From Streptomyces sp. CG4 (GTDB lineage: Bacteria; Actinomycetota; Actinomycetes; Streptomycetales; Streptomycetaceae), in NCBI RefSeq assembly GCF_041080655.1, contig NZ_CP163525.1, forward strand, positions 9,114,001 to 9,178,000: 64,000 nucleotides of DNA. Reading direction: 5' to 3'. A program made the translations under genes and the position numbers. Below, in pieces: positions 1-9,785 of this stretch; position 1 is the stretch's first letter, and each line of letters begins with the position of its first letter. The notes under the pieces were generated by a model. That model ran no database searches. It was not told where the DNA came from and saw nothing but the letters and a program-made list of their open reading frames with translations.

Positions 1-337
1 GCACCGTGTAGCGCACGTCGATGTAGAGGGTTCCGTCGTCCACCGCGTCGAAGGCCACCACCACGTCGTCCACGGTGATCCGCGGCTCCCACCGCTCCAG
101 AGCCTCCCGCACCTGCTGGGCGATCCGCCCCGCGGTGGCGCCGTCGCCGGGCGCGAAGACGTAGTCGTGGATGCCGCAGCCGAACTCCGGGCGCATCGGG
201 CGCTCTCCGGGCGCGGTGCCGAGCACCAGCCGGATCGCCTCCTCGATCTCCCGCTCCCGCTCCACCATGGCGATCCCGCCGGTCGGCCCGACCCGCAGCG
301 GGAACGCCCAGCCGCGCCCGATGAACCGGTCGCTCAT
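1..337 (-). CDS. gp25-like baseplate wedge protein of the eCIS (partial, C-terminus outside window)
   Basis: Only the first 112 codons are in the window. The start is the ATG at 337, which overlaps the stop of the PAAR gene by one base, so the two are probably translated in a coupled way. Residues about 14-55 hold the usual gp25/IraD-like signature: a GPxGGIA turn, a run of acidic and basic residues that leads into EEAIRLVLGT, then PGERPMRPEFGCGI. In T4 gp25 and its eCIS relatives this protein joins the baseplate wedge to the sheath and helps start sheath assembly. The position just after spike tip, spike and LysM protein fits the order known from Afp/PVC-type clusters. Family assignment is strong; the missing end prevents any length check. 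Confidence 0.88.
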   Translation of the reverse strand, partial: MSDRFIGRGWAFPLRVGPTGGIAMVEREREIEEAIRLVLGTAPGERPMRPEFGCGIHDYVFAPGDGATAGRIAQQVREALERWEPRITVDDVVVAFDAVDDGTLYIDVRYTV

Positions 338-654
338 CACAATCCCCCGATCAGCACGTTCAGGGCGCCGATCTGGATCGTCGCGCCACAGGCGGTGGTG
401 TCGCCCGCCCGCGCGGCCGGCAACCCGCCGATGAGCACCTCGCCCGAGACGAGCGCGGCAGGGTTGGGCAGGATCACATTGGCCGGGCCCAGGGCGGCGT
501 GCGGGGGCATCACACAGGTGTGCAGGCTGCCCACGACGGCGGCGGGCCGGCCGCCGATCAGCACACGCGCCACCGCCATGGCTGCGCCGGGCGGCGGGGT
601 GGCGATCACACCCCCATGGCTGGTGGGGTCGCCGGTACGGGCTGCGGCGGGCAT
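337..654 (-). CDS. PAAR-domain spike tip protein
   Basis: A 105-residue protein made almost wholly of a PAAR domain. It begins MPAAARTGDPTSHGG, where the T-x-H-GG turn is the classical PAAR start, and then shows repeated VLIGGxPAA strands (about residues 31-40, 71-80, 97-104) with His45, Cys47 and Cys88 available for the metal at the cone apex. A good ribosome site (GAGGAG) lies upstream of the ATG. The protein caps the VgrG-like trimer and forms the sharp point of the injection particle. The gene follows the spike gene after 66 bases and overlaps the gp25-like gene by one base. There is no C-terminal extension, so this PAAR protein does not itself carry an effector domain. Confidence 0.92.
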   Translation of the reverse strand: MPAAARTGDPTSHGGVIATPPPGAAMAVARVLIGGRPAAVVGSLHTCVMPPHAALGPANVILPNPAALVSGEVLIGGLPAARAGDTTACGATIQIGALNVLIGGL

Positions 655-720
655 GCAACTAGCTCCTCGAAGGGGTCACGGCCCTCAAGGGCCTGGGGAA
701 ATGGAGAAGTTGACGATAGG

Positions 721-2544
721 TCAGTTGATGCGCACGCTATCCGCCTTCAGTACGCCGAGCAGTCCGCCGTCGAGCGTGAGGTCCGTCTGCCCGGACACGT
801 TCACCGAACGCCCGCCGACCCTGACCGCGTTGGTGCCGTCGATCTCCACGGTGCCGCCCTTCACACTGACCTTGCCGGTCTTCGCGTCGAGCGTGATGCC
901 CTGGGCGTCCAGCAGCACCGAGGACAACGCCCGTCGGCCACCGGCCGCGTACACCGTCACCTCGATCCGGTTGTTCCGGTCGTCCAGCAGCACCTCCAGC
1001 CGCTCGTCCGCGGTGCGCAGGCGTACCCCGGACGGTCCCGTCGGGGGATCCAGCAGCTCCAGCCGATGCCCCGAACGCGACACCACCGAGCGGCGGTTGA
1101 CCTTGCCGCTGGTCCTGTCGACCAGCGGAACGTCGTGCGGCGAGGGCCGGTCCACGCCGTTGTACAGACCGCCGATGACGTACGGGCTGTCCAGCAGGCC
1201 CTGTTCGAAGCCGACCAGCACCTCGTCGTTGACCTCGGGGCTCACCACACCCCCGCCGCCCTTGCCGCCCCACTGCACCGTACGCACCCAGTCGGTCACA
1301 TAAGTGTCGTCCAGCCAGGGGAACTTGAGCCGGACCCCGCCGCTCTGCGCACCGCCCGGCTCGCGCACGTCCGTCACCACCCCGATCGCGAGGCCCGGCA
1401 TGCGCGGGCCGCGCCCGGGCGCGTTCGCGCCGGTCACCAGGCCGGCCAGGGACCGGTCCGGGCTGGCGCTCACCCACACCGTGGTCCGATAGCCGCCGTG
1501 CGGCTCCAGGCTGTGCTGCACGGCCGTGGCCGTGTACCGGCCGGAGAACGAGGGCCCCACGTTGCCGAGCGCGACCGGCTTGCCCGCCCGCAGCCGCGGA
1601 TTGCCCTCGGCCACGGCCTCCAACTCCCCGAAGCCCGCGCTCACATGACCGGCGACCGCGGTGGCGACCGCGGTCGTCTCGGCCTGCGTACGGTACGGCG
1701 TGTCCGTCACCGTCAGTTTCGCCGACTTCCCGAACCGGGCGCCGAACTGCGGGGCGAGGCCGGGCAGTACGGTGTCGCTGGTCACCGACTGCTGCCGGGC
1801 CACCAACGGAGTCTTGGTGGTGACGTCCCAGCCGCGCACCTCGACCTGGGACGCCCCGTCCGCACCCGACAGCGCGGCCCGCAGCGCCAGCAGATTCCGC
1901 CCGTACTCCAGGACCATCGGGCTCTGCGTGGCCGGCGTCGACGGCGCGGGCGCACCGGAGGCCTTCTCGGGCTTGGTGAACTGCAGCACGCCCTTGTCGT
2001 CGACCCGCACCTGCGCACCGCTCTCGCCCGCCAGATACTGCAGGAAGTCCCAGTCGGACACGTTGGCCTGCGACAACTGCTTGAACGTGACCGGTGCCGC
2101 CTCCACCTTCCCGCACGGCAGCCCCGCCCCGGCGGCCACCTTGCGGACGATGGCCGCGGCCGTCATGTTCCGGTACGCCACCACCTTCCGCCCGCGCTGC
2201 AGTCGGTGCGCGACGGAATAGGCGCGTACGACGGTGAACGACCCGGTCGAGTCCCGGTCGATCTCCACGGCCGTGACCTCGCCGTTGAACAGCCGCTCGC
2301 GTGCCTGCCCGGCCACCGTCACCACCGACACCCGCAGCGGGGTGCCGAGCGTGATGCCGGTCGACTTCAGGAACTCGTTGTCGGGATCGCGATAGGTCAG
2401 TACCGCGGCATCCGGCAGGCCCACGTTCTCGTCCACCACACAGCTCACCAGCTGCGCCGCCCAGATCCGCGGCAGCTCGCCGGGGGCCTCCACGACGGGG
2501 TCCGCCGCGAAGGACCGGCCTCCCCGCGCCTCGGGTGTGGTCAC
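721..2544 (-). CDS. VgrG-like spike protein of the eCIS
   Basis: A 607-residue protein with the two-part layout of VgrG/gp27-gp5 spikes. Residues about 25-360 form the gp27-like base, with a late control protein-type fold (AYSVAHRLQRGRKVVAYRNM, SDWDFLQYLAGESGA). Residues about 375-470 contain the OB-fold region (IGVVTDV, RLKFPWLDD, DWVRTVQWGGKGGG, EVLVGFEQGLLDSPYVIGGLYNG). A beta-strand repeat tail with alternating GxTLDAKTGKVSVKG-type strands forms the needle. The GTG start at 2544 overlaps the stop of the LysM gene (GTGA). Its length is usual for eCIS spikes, and no extra toxin domain follows the needle. Role: central spike at the baseplate carrying the PAAR tip. Confidence 0.93.
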   Translation of the reverse strand: MTTPEARGGRSFAADPVVEAPGELPRIWAAQLVSCVVDENVGLPDAAVLTYRDPDNEFLKSTGITLGTPLRVSVVTVAGQARERLFNGEVTAVEIDRDSTGSFTVVRAYSVAHRLQRGRKVVAYRNMTAAAIVRKVAAGAGLPCGKVEAAPVTFKQLSQANVSDWDFLQYLAGESGAQVRVDDKGVLQFTKPEKASGAPAPSTPATQSPMVLEYGRNLLALRAALSGADGASQVEVRGWDVTTKTPLVARQQSVTSDTVLPGLAPQFGARFGKSAKLTVTDTPYRTQAETTAVATAVAGHVSAGFGELEAVAEGNPRLRAGKPVALGNVGPSFSGRYTATAVQHSLEPHGGYRTTVWVSASPDRSLAGLVTGANAPGRGPRMPGLAIGVVTDVREPGGAQSGGVRLKFPWLDDTYVTDWVRTVQWGGKGGGGVVSPEVNDEVLVGFEQGLLDSPYVIGGLYNGVDRPSPHDVPLVDRTSGKVNRRSVVSRSGHRLELLDPPTGPSGVRLRTADERLEVLLDDRNNRIEVTVYAAGGRRALSSVLLDAQGITLDAKTGKVSVKGGTVEIDGTNAVRVGGRSVNVSGQTDLTLDGGLLGVLKADSVRIN

Positions 2545-3260
2545 CGCTCCTCCTCACCGCCCGCGTCCCCGAGCGCCGGCACCACCAGTTCGGTGCCGGG
2601 CGCCAGGGCCAGCGGGTCGTCGATCCCGTTCGCCTCCGCGATGACCCGCCACGCGGTCGCGTCGCCGTACTCCCGCCAGGCCAGCAGCGCGAGGCTGTCC
2701 CCGGCCACCACCGTGTGCGTGCTGCGGGCCGTCCGCGCACCCGAGGTGGGGTTCTGCCCCGGCGGGTCGACGCTCGCCTCCTCGATCGACAGCGCACAGG
2801 TCGCCCGCAGCGGTTTGCCGTCCACGTCGAACAGCGAGTACGTCACCGACAGGCTCGACAGCACCCCGTCGAACGACGTCGTCCGCGCCGTACCCCACTC
2901 GAACCGCACCCAGGGACTGGCCGGCTTCTTCCGCGCGAGGCTCGCCGGGCTCGGCACACACGCCTTCATCAGCGTCTCGACCGCCTGCTCCACCGAGTTG
3001 TCGTGCTTGGAGGTCGCGTCGAGGAAGACCTCCAGACTCAGCTCCCGCGGCCCGCTGCCCACGAACTCCGGCAGCGCCGACTGCCCGGCCATCCGGGACG
3101 GGCTGCGCCGCCACTCGGTGGTCTTGCGCAGCTGGAGCGTGTTGGGATTGAACTGGAGGTTCAGTCGCGCGATCGTCCCACCGGGCTTCGCGCCGACCGC
3201 CGCCGGGGGTTCCTTCAGGGTCAACTGGGCCCTGGCCCGGCTGGTGCGAACGGCAGGCAT
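2541..3260 (-). CDS. LysM-domain baseplate/hub protein of the eCIS (Afp7/Pvc7-like)
   Basis: A 239-residue protein. The N-terminal part (about 1-175) has the LNLQFNPNTLQLRKTTEW pattern seen in tail-hub proteins of contractile tails, and the C-terminal part (about 185-237) is a LysM motif (HTVVAGDSLALLAWREYGD, then IAEANGIDDPLALAPGTELVVP). In phage and eCIS particles the LysM-bearing hub protein sits between tube and spike. The ATG at 3260 shares a base with the stop of the tube gene upstream, and its own stop overlaps the VgrG start, so three structural genes are joined without gaps. The LysM here is probably structural rather than for cell-wall binding, since the particle is assembled in the cytoplasm; that point is inference. 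Confidence 0.88.
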   Translation of the reverse strand: MPAVRTSRARAQLTLKEPPAAVGAKPGGTIARLNLQFNPNTLQLRKTTEWRRSPSRMAGQSALPEFVGSGPRELSLEVFLDATSKHDNSVEQAVETLMKACVPSPASLARKKPASPWVRFEWGTARTTSFDGVLSSLSVTYSLFDVDGKPLRATCALSIEEASVDPPGQNPTSGARTARSTHTVVAGDSLALLAWREYGDATAWRVIAEANGIDDPLALAPGTELVVPALGDAGGEEER

Positions 3261-3685
3261 CAGGAAGGCCTCAGTCCCTCGTGGGCGATCTCCAGAGTTT
3301 CCACCGCGGCCTGCGAGGACGACGGGTCGAACGACGGCCCCTGCCAGCGCACCGGCACGATGCCGAGCACCTGCCAGCTGATGATCCGGGTCAGATCCGG
3401 TTTCAGCGCCACGATCTCCCCGTCCTTGGGCTCCACGCGCCGCAGCGTCTCGTCCAGCCAGCGGCCGATCTTCGCCGTGTCGGCGGTGACCGGCCGGGTG
3501 AGGGTGATGTTCGACCAGGTGACCCGGCCGGGCAGCTGCCAGGTGAAGCCGTTGTTGCCGCCCTCGGCGTAGCTCTCCATCTCGACCTCCGCCCCCATGC
3601 CGGAGCAGGTGTGGAAGGCACCCAGGTCGTTGCCGCCGATCGCGAGCCGGAAGAACACGCTCGTCGCGAAGATGTTGTCCGTCAT
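3260..3685 (-). CDS. second inner tube protein (gp19-like, Afp5/Pvc5 type)
   Basis: A 141-residue protein of the T4 gp19-like tube family. Visible family marks are the N-terminal SVFFRLAIGGNDLGAFHTCSG segment, the EVEMESYAEGGNNGFTWQLPGRV loop and the LTRPVTADTAKIGRWLDETL helix. Contractile injection clusters usually have one major tube protein next to the sheath and one or more minor tube proteins near the baseplate genes; this one lies next to the LysM and spike genes, so it is probably the tube-baseplate adaptor rather than the main tube. It is separated from the upstream VQR-rich gene by 24 bases. Confidence 0.9.
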   Translation of the reverse strand: MTDNIFATSVFFRLAIGGNDLGAFHTCSGMGAEVEMESYAEGGNNGFTWQLPGRVTWSNITLTRPVTADTAKIGRWLDETLRRVEPKDGEIVALKPDLTRIISWQVLGIVPVRWQGPSFDPSSSQAAVETLEIAHEGLRPS

Positions 3686-3709
3686 CCCTTGGCCATCCGT
3701 TCCCTGTCC

Positions 3710-6700
3710 TCAGCGGCGTCCGTCGTAGGGCCGGCCCGCACGTTCGCGGCCGCGCCGCAGATCTGCGCGCAGCAGCCGGGCCATCGGGTCCAGCAGGCGC
3801 CGCGCCAGCTCGTCCAGGTCGATCACGGGCTCCTGCCGCGTCCCGGCCGACGCCGTCTCCCTGGCGGCGACCGACCCGGGCGCAGGCGGCGCGGACGCCG
3901 ACCGCTGCCGACCCCGCGTGGGCACGCCGGTCACCGGCACCCCGGCGGAAGCCGCACCGCGACCACCGGTTCGGCCCACCTCGCGCTGCACGGGGGCTGC
4001 CGGGGCCGGTGTCGTACGGGCGGCCCGGACCACCGGCACCGGCGGGGTGCCGGGAGCCGCGTGGCCCGGCCGGTCCTGGAGCGGGGCTGCCTGCGGATCG
4101 GACAACGGCAGCGCGAGCGGCCGGACGGCCTTGTCGCCGCCGGCAGCGGACCGCTGGACGGACGGATTCGGCCGCACGACGGGAACGGCCCGCCGACGCG
4201 TCGGCGAACTGGCGTACGTGGAGGGCGAGTTGTCCGACGCCGACGCCGACGGTACGGAACCGGTAGCGGTCCGCTGGACGTGCGGCACCCCGCGATGCGG
4301 TTCGCGCTCCGTGTGCGATGTCCTCGCGCCTGGGTCCGGGTCACGGCGCCAGGACGCGGCCACGACGGGAGGCTCGGGTGCGTGGGTGCCCGAGGGCGGC
4401 GCGACAGCTTCCGGCGCACGGGTGTTGACGGTGAGCGGACGTGCGGCGAGCAGCGCGAGGGTGCGGGGTGCGGACTGCTGACGCCACACTGCGAGCGGCT
4501 GACGCCGGATGGCACCGGGCCGCTGCGCATCCACGGCGCCCGGACCTGGACGATGGCGGTCGATGGCCCGTGCGACGACCACCGTTCCGGGGGCGGCCAT
4601 GCCCGCGCCGCTCGGTGCCGAGGCTTCGACAGGCGAGGACGCTGTGCCTGTTGCAGGGGTCGGCTGAGCCTGTGACGTGGTCGTGCGTTGTACTGCGGGA
4701 CCGGGTTCGGTCGCGCTGGAAGACGCACTCCCTGAGGCGAGCGGGGAGACGAGGGGAGCGGCTAGAACAGGCGAGGCGCCCGGCGTCGCGAGGCCTGAAG
4801 TCTCCTGATCCACCGAGGAGTTGAGGTCCGTGCTGCGATCCTCGGAGCCCGGCGTGCCCAGCAGGGGTGCGGTGGGGGCCTCGGGGCCGGAGGAATTCGC
4901 GGGTGCCTGTCCGGTGGTGCGGTCCGGGTGCACTGCGGTGCGCGTGCGCTGGACGCTCTGGAGGCTTGCCTGGCCACCGGGTCCGGCCGTGCGCGAGGCG
5001 TCTGCTGTCGGTGGAATCCCGGGCAGCGGCGCCCCAGGGCCGCCACGGCCACGCCCACGGGCGCCGGGCTGTCGAGGCAGGTCCGCGGTCGACGGCATTT
5101 CGGGCAACGGCGCTCCGAGTCCCCCACGCGCACGGGTGCCGGACGGCCGGGACCGGGTGGCCTGGCCGGGCGGCTCGGGAGCGGTCGGTGCGGCGTCGGC
5201 GCCTCCGGTCGCGCGGGTCTGCGGTGTCGTCGCGGTGCCCGCGACGTACGGGCTCGTTGTGGCACCGGCACCTGCAGCGTCGCCCGCCTGGCGCTGCACG
5301 ATCGGGAGCGCCGGGTCGGTCGTCAGGTGTGCGTCGGTGGCCGGGCGGGGCGTCTCCGGCCCGCTTTCGGTCAACGGCCGGGCGGTGGAGGGCAGTTCCG
5401 GCACGGGCGCACCCAGCGGTGGCCGGCTTCCCGGGCGCACCGGGTCCGCGGTCCGCTGCACCGGAGGCGTGGCGTTCGGGGTCTCTCGTACCGAAGGTGC
5501 GGGGCGTGGAGTCTCCGCTATGAGAGGCGCGGCGCTGGGAGTCTCCGCTACGGGAGGCGCGGCGTTCGGAGTCTCCGGTACGGGAGGCGCGGCGTTCGGA
5601 GTCTCTTCCGCGCGGGCTGTCGGCGTGATGTCCCTCCCCGCGGTGGCGCTAGTGGCCGCACGATCGGGCCGCAGGGCCGCTATCCGGCGCATCGGTGCGG
5701 TCGGGCGTCGGGCGACGGTCAGTGAAGGGCCCAGCGCCGAAGGGCGGACGGAGCGGGGGCCGCCGGGCTCTGCCGCGCGCGCCCGTTCCGCGGAGGCGTC
5801 CTGCGGCGCGGTGTCAGTCGTGTGCCGGAGCTGCGGCGCGGTGTGTGCGGTGTGTGCGGCGTGCGGAGTCGTACCAGGCCCGGCGGAAGGCGTCCGGGGT
5901 GCGGGGCCGTCCCCCGCCGCGTGGGGCACCACAGCGATCCGTCGTACGACCGGCAGCTCGGGCACGGGTGCCGAGGGGCCGGAACCGGCGGCGGAGCGCT
6001 GCACGGCCGCCTCCGGTGCGGAGACGGTCACGAGAGGGTCGGCAGCGACGAGGGAACGGCTCGCCGGAGCCACGGCCGACCGCTGGACGGAAGGGGAAGC
6101 TGCCGCCCCGGACCCCCCGACCCCGCCCGAGGATGCCGTACCCGCCGCGCCGCCGCTGCCACCGCTCCCGGAGCCACCTTGCACCGGCCCGGAACCTCCC
6201 TGCGTCGGCCCGGCACCGCCTTGCACGTGCGGGGCATCGCCTGTCGCCGGACTCGGATCCGCGGACGTCGTTCCGGCGGGACCAGACGTGCCGTTGCTCA
6301 CTTGCTGTCGAGACCCGGAGCCGGCCCGCTTCCCCGTGTCGCGCGGCGCCGCCCCCGGTCGTGTCCTGCGGGACACCTGGGGAGCGGCCGGGGCGGAAGG
6401 CCGTTCCGTGCCGGCCGTGGGAAGGGAGTCGGCGGACTCCTCCGTAGGCGGGCCGGACTCGGCGGCCTCCTCTGGCTGCGGGCGCTGGACGCGCAGCAGC
6501 AGGGGGCCGCCGTCGGCGTAGGTGGCGTGCGGGGTGGCCGGGCCGGTGACGCCGTGGACCAGGCCGGCCGGGGCGGCGGGAAGCACCGCGTGGCCGAGGC
6601 CGGCGTCGAAGGACGGGTTCTGCCAGGACGCGAGCCCCGAGCGGAAGGTGAGGCCGTCGCTGACGCCGAGTGCGGAGCGGGCAACCGTCAGCGTCGGCGG

Positions 6701-6874
6701 CGGGGTACGGCGCCACCCGCCGTCCCAGTCCCCGGGGACGGATGGACCGGCCGCGTCGGTCGCGGGCGTGCTCATGGCACCCGGCGCGGCCGGCTGCGCG
6801 GACCCGGTGCCGGCCGGAGTGCCGCCGGCACCCGGCGCCGTGGCCCGGCGGCGCAGTCTGTCCCGCCATGCCAT
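3710..6874 (-). CDS. long, disordered, VQR-motif-rich eCIS-associated protein
   Basis: About 1054 residues from the ATG at 6874, which has a good ribosome site (AAGGTGG) eight bases upstream; a GTG at 6886 is an alternative. I do not recognise an enzyme domain. The first 130 residues look partly ordered (WDGGWRRTPPPTLTVARSALG, then GLASWQNPSFDAGLGH). The bulk is Ala/Pro/Thr/Ser/Gly-rich and dotted with VQR motifs (VQRSA, VQRQA, VQRTR, VQRTT, VQRTA, VQREV). A block of five ten-residue repeats of the ETPNAAPPV type lies near the middle. The last 35 residues look conserved and helical (DLDELARRLLDPMARLLRAD, then RRGRERAGR). Position between the small assembly genes and the second tube gene implies a role in particle assembly or cargo handling. 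Function unknown. Confidence 0.75.
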   Translation of the reverse strand: MAWRDRLRRRATAPGAGGTPAGTGSAQPAAPGAMSTPATDAAGPSVPGDWDGGWRRTPPPTLTVARSALGVSDGLTFRSGLASWQNPSFDAGLGHAVLPAAPAGLVHGVTGPATPHATYADGGPLLLRVQRPQPEEAAESGPPTEESADSLPTAGTERPSAPAAPQVSRRTRPGAAPRDTGKRAGSGSRQQVSNGTSGPAGTTSADPSPATGDAPHVQGGAGPTQGGSGPVQGGSGSGGSGGAAGTASSGGVGGSGAAASPSVQRSAVAPASRSLVAADPLVTVSAPEAAVQRSAAGSGPSAPVPELPVVRRIAVVPHAAGDGPAPRTPSAGPGTTPHAAHTAHTAPQLRHTTDTAPQDASAERARAAEPGGPRSVRPSALGPSLTVARRPTAPMRRIAALRPDRAATSATAGRDITPTARAEETPNAAPPVPETPNAAPPVAETPSAAPLIAETPRPAPSVRETPNATPPVQRTADPVRPGSRPPLGAPVPELPSTARPLTESGPETPRPATDAHLTTDPALPIVQRQAGDAAGAGATTSPYVAGTATTPQTRATGGADAAPTAPEPPGQATRSRPSGTRARGGLGAPLPEMPSTADLPRQPGARGRGRGGPGAPLPGIPPTADASRTAGPGGQASLQSVQRTRTAVHPDRTTGQAPANSSGPEAPTAPLLGTPGSEDRSTDLNSSVDQETSGLATPGASPVLAAPLVSPLASGSASSSATEPGPAVQRTTTSQAQPTPATGTASSPVEASAPSGAGMAAPGTVVVARAIDRHRPGPGAVDAQRPGAIRRQPLAVWRQQSAPRTLALLAARPLTVNTRAPEAVAPPSGTHAPEPPVVAASWRRDPDPGARTSHTEREPHRGVPHVQRTATGSVPSASASDNSPSTYASSPTRRRAVPVVRPNPSVQRSAAGGDKAVRPLALPLSDPQAAPLQDRPGHAAPGTPPVPVVRAARTTPAPAAPVQREVGRTGGRGAASAGVPVTGVPTRGRQRSASAPPAPGSVAARETASAGTRQEPVIDLDELARRLLDPMARLLRADLRRGRERAGRPYDGRR
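5461..5610 (-). repeat. five 30-bp tandem repeats inside the VQR-rich gene
   Basis: Five near-identical 30-base units follow one another in frame, coding for ETPNAAPPVP, ETPNAAPPVA, ETPSAAPLIA, ETPRPAPSVR and ETPNATPPVQ. Because the unit is a multiple of three, copy number can change without breaking the frame. Confidence 0.85.
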
Positions 6875-6878
6875 GAGC

Positions 6879-7037
6879 TCAACCACCTTCGTTCACGCGG
6901 GTGTTGATTCGGGCGATCTCGGTCACCCACTGCCGGCGCTCGGCGTGGGTGAGGTCGAGGATCTCCTGGCGCTGCCAGTGGAAGTGGTAGGCGATGTACG
7001 CGATCTCCTCCCGCAGCCGGGGGAGTGCGTACGTCAC
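6879..7037 (-). CDS. small DUF6760-like eCIS protein
   Basis: A 52-residue protein starting at the GTG at 7037, which overlaps the stop of the upstream gene (GTGA). The sequence reads MTYALPRLREEIAYIAYHFH, then WQRQEILDLTHAERRQWVTE and a basic end, so it is mostly two amphipathic helices. Proteins of this size and pattern sit at the same place in other Streptomyces injection clusters and are named DUF6760 there (from memory, not searched). In phage tails the equivalent slot holds tail-assembly chaperones. Its stop lies four bases before the ATG of the VQR-rich gene, which supports one coupled transcript. Confidence 0.8.
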   Translation of the reverse strand: MTYALPRLREEIAYIAYHFHWQRQEILDLTHAERRQWVTEIARINTRVNEGG

Positions 7038-7534
7038 GATTCCCCCAGGCGCCCACCCGAGAGGTCGACCTCGAAGCCGCCCTCGCAGTGCGGGCAGGTC
7101 ACCGCCGCCCGGGTGTGTCCCTCGCTGTTGACGCGGCGGTAGAAGTCCTGGAGGAACGCGACGTCGGTGGCGTACATACGCTCCACGATCCCCGCGTGCA
7201 CATCGGTGATGGTGCCGAGCCGGGTGATCACCTGGCTCAGCAGCACCACGCTCAGATAGGCCGGGTTCTCCTTGACCCGCAGATCGATCTGCGGCCGCAG
7301 TTCGTCCCGGGCGGTGGCCAGGCGCATCGCGCCGTGCCGGTGGAGCGTGCCCGCCTCGTCCACGTACCCGCGCGGCAGCTCGAACTCGAACTCCGTGCGC
7401 AGCCCGTGGTCCCGAGGCGGGGCGGGGCGGGCCGCCGGAGCCTGGGGCTGGGGTTGCTCGGCCGCCTGGGCGGTCGGCGCCGTCGCCTCCAGGAACTCCT
7501 CCAGGTTGCCCGCCGTGACGGTACGGCGCCTCAT
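7034..7534 (-). CDS. tail-assembly-type protein of the eCIS
   Basis: A 166-residue protein with an ATG at 7534 that overlaps the stop of the tube gene (ATGA). Residues about 20-45 are a Pro/Ala/Gln-rich linker. The rest matches the pattern of tail-assembly proteins found between tube and small genes in eCIS clusters: EFELPRGYVDEAGTLHRHG, MRLATARDELRP, NPAYLSVVLLSQVITRLG and DVAFLQDFYRRVN. The end carries a single CPHC pair (TCPHCEGGFEVDL), which could be half of a metal site. Likely an assembly factor for the tube/sheath; exact action unknown. Confidence 0.8.
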   Translation of the reverse strand: MRRRTVTAGNLEEFLEATAPTAQAAEQPQPQAPAARPAPPRDHGLRTEFEFELPRGYVDEAGTLHRHGAMRLATARDELRPQIDLRVKENPAYLSVVLLSQVITRLGTITDVHAGIVERMYATDVAFLQDFYRRVNSEGHTRAAVTCPHCEGGFEVDLSGGRLGES

Positions 7535-7971
7535 TCGACGACGATCTCCTCGAACACGATCGTGACGGTCTCGGTGGCCGGGGAGGACTCGCCGGCCTTG
7601 AGGGAGGGGCCCTCCCACTTGGAGGCCCAGCCGTTCATCAGCTGGATACGGCGGACCGTCTCGCCCTTGGTGTCCTTGATCTCGATCGTCAGGTTCTGCC
7701 GGGCGGTGTCGACGGCACCGTTGTTGAGCGTCTCCTTGATCCACTTGGTGAATTCGCTGCTCTTGTCGAGTCCCCGGGTGATCGTGATCTCGCCGGCCTG
7801 CCGTGCCCCGGGCTGCTTCCGGATGATCTGCTTGCCCGTCGACGTGACCTGCTTGACCTCGACGACCTCCTCCTCGACGGAGAACCCGCTGATCTCCTGG
7901 ATCGACTCGACCATGTACCCGCCGAGCTGCACGCCGAAGACGTGGGTGGAAAGAGCATCGCCCTCTGCCAT
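7531..7971 (-). CDS. major inner tube protein (gp19-like, Afp1/Pvc1 type)
   Basis: A 146-residue tube protein directly after the sheath gene, the place of the main tube subunit in this class of particle. Family marks are the VFGVQLGGYMVESIQEISG start, the acidic EEEVVEVKQVTSTGKQIIRK strand pair, the TITRGLDKSSEFTKWIKETL helix and the C-terminal ETVTIVFEEIVVE strand. It has the usual length of Afp1/Pvc1 proteins. A 35-base gap separates it from the sheath stop, and its own stop overlaps the next start by ATGA. Role: stacked hexamers form the tube that is driven out when the sheath contracts. Confidence 0.94.
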   Translation of the reverse strand: MAEGDALSTHVFGVQLGGYMVESIQEISGFSVEEEVVEVKQVTSTGKQIIRKQPGARQAGEITITRGLDKSSEFTKWIKETLNNGAVDTARQNLTIEIKDTKGETVRRIQLMNGWASKWEGPSLKAGESSPATETVTIVFEEIVVE

Positions 7972-8006
7972 GACTGTCTGTCACCTTTCCTTGGCTGACC
8001 CGCGGG

Positions 8007-9566
<1,560 letters not shown>

Positions 9567-9706
9567 GCTCGCTCCTTCGCGTTCCATCGGGTCACCTGCG
9601 TCGATGCCGAGTCTCCGAGGCCGCTCGGGCCCGGCGACAGGGGCGCGGGTACCTTGCCGGGGGCAACCGCACTGCCTTTTGGGACGCCCGCGCGGACCGC
9701 AGGGGA

Positions 9707-9738
9707 AGGCACCCGGGCCCGCGTGAGCCGGGGTGCCT
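9707..9738 (-). terminator. hairpin between the ATPase and sheath genes
   Basis: Arms AGGCACCC (9707-9714) and GGGTGCCT (9731-9738) enclose a 16-base loop in the 220-base gap downstream of the ATPase stop (9786) and upstream of the sheath start. It may end or attenuate the upstream transcript. No T-run follows, as is common in GC-rich genomes. Nothing else clear is seen in this gap. Confidence 0.45.
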
Positions 9739-9785
9739 CGCACAGCGGGTCGGCAGGGGTCCTCAGGAGAGGCCGACAGGGGCGC

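Noticed and set aside
499-3381. 960-codon plus-strand frame across the spike genes
   Set aside because: It is antisense to the VgrG, LysM and tube genes, which have clear motifs and coupled starts; long open antisense frames are normal at this GC content.
5461-5610. Regular repeats that could suggest a CRISPR array
   Set aside because: The units are directly adjacent without spacers and code for an in-frame peptide repeat.
3710-6874. Tape-measure protein for the eCIS
   Set aside because: Tape-measure proteins are helical and Ala-rich with coiled coils; this protein is Pro/Ser/Thr-rich and disordered, and the tape measure is expected in the part of the cluster beyond the left edge.
9567-9785. 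A separate small gene in the gap between ATPase and sheath
   Set aside because: No frame here has a ribosome site plus codon bias; the gap holds a hairpin and probably a promoter.
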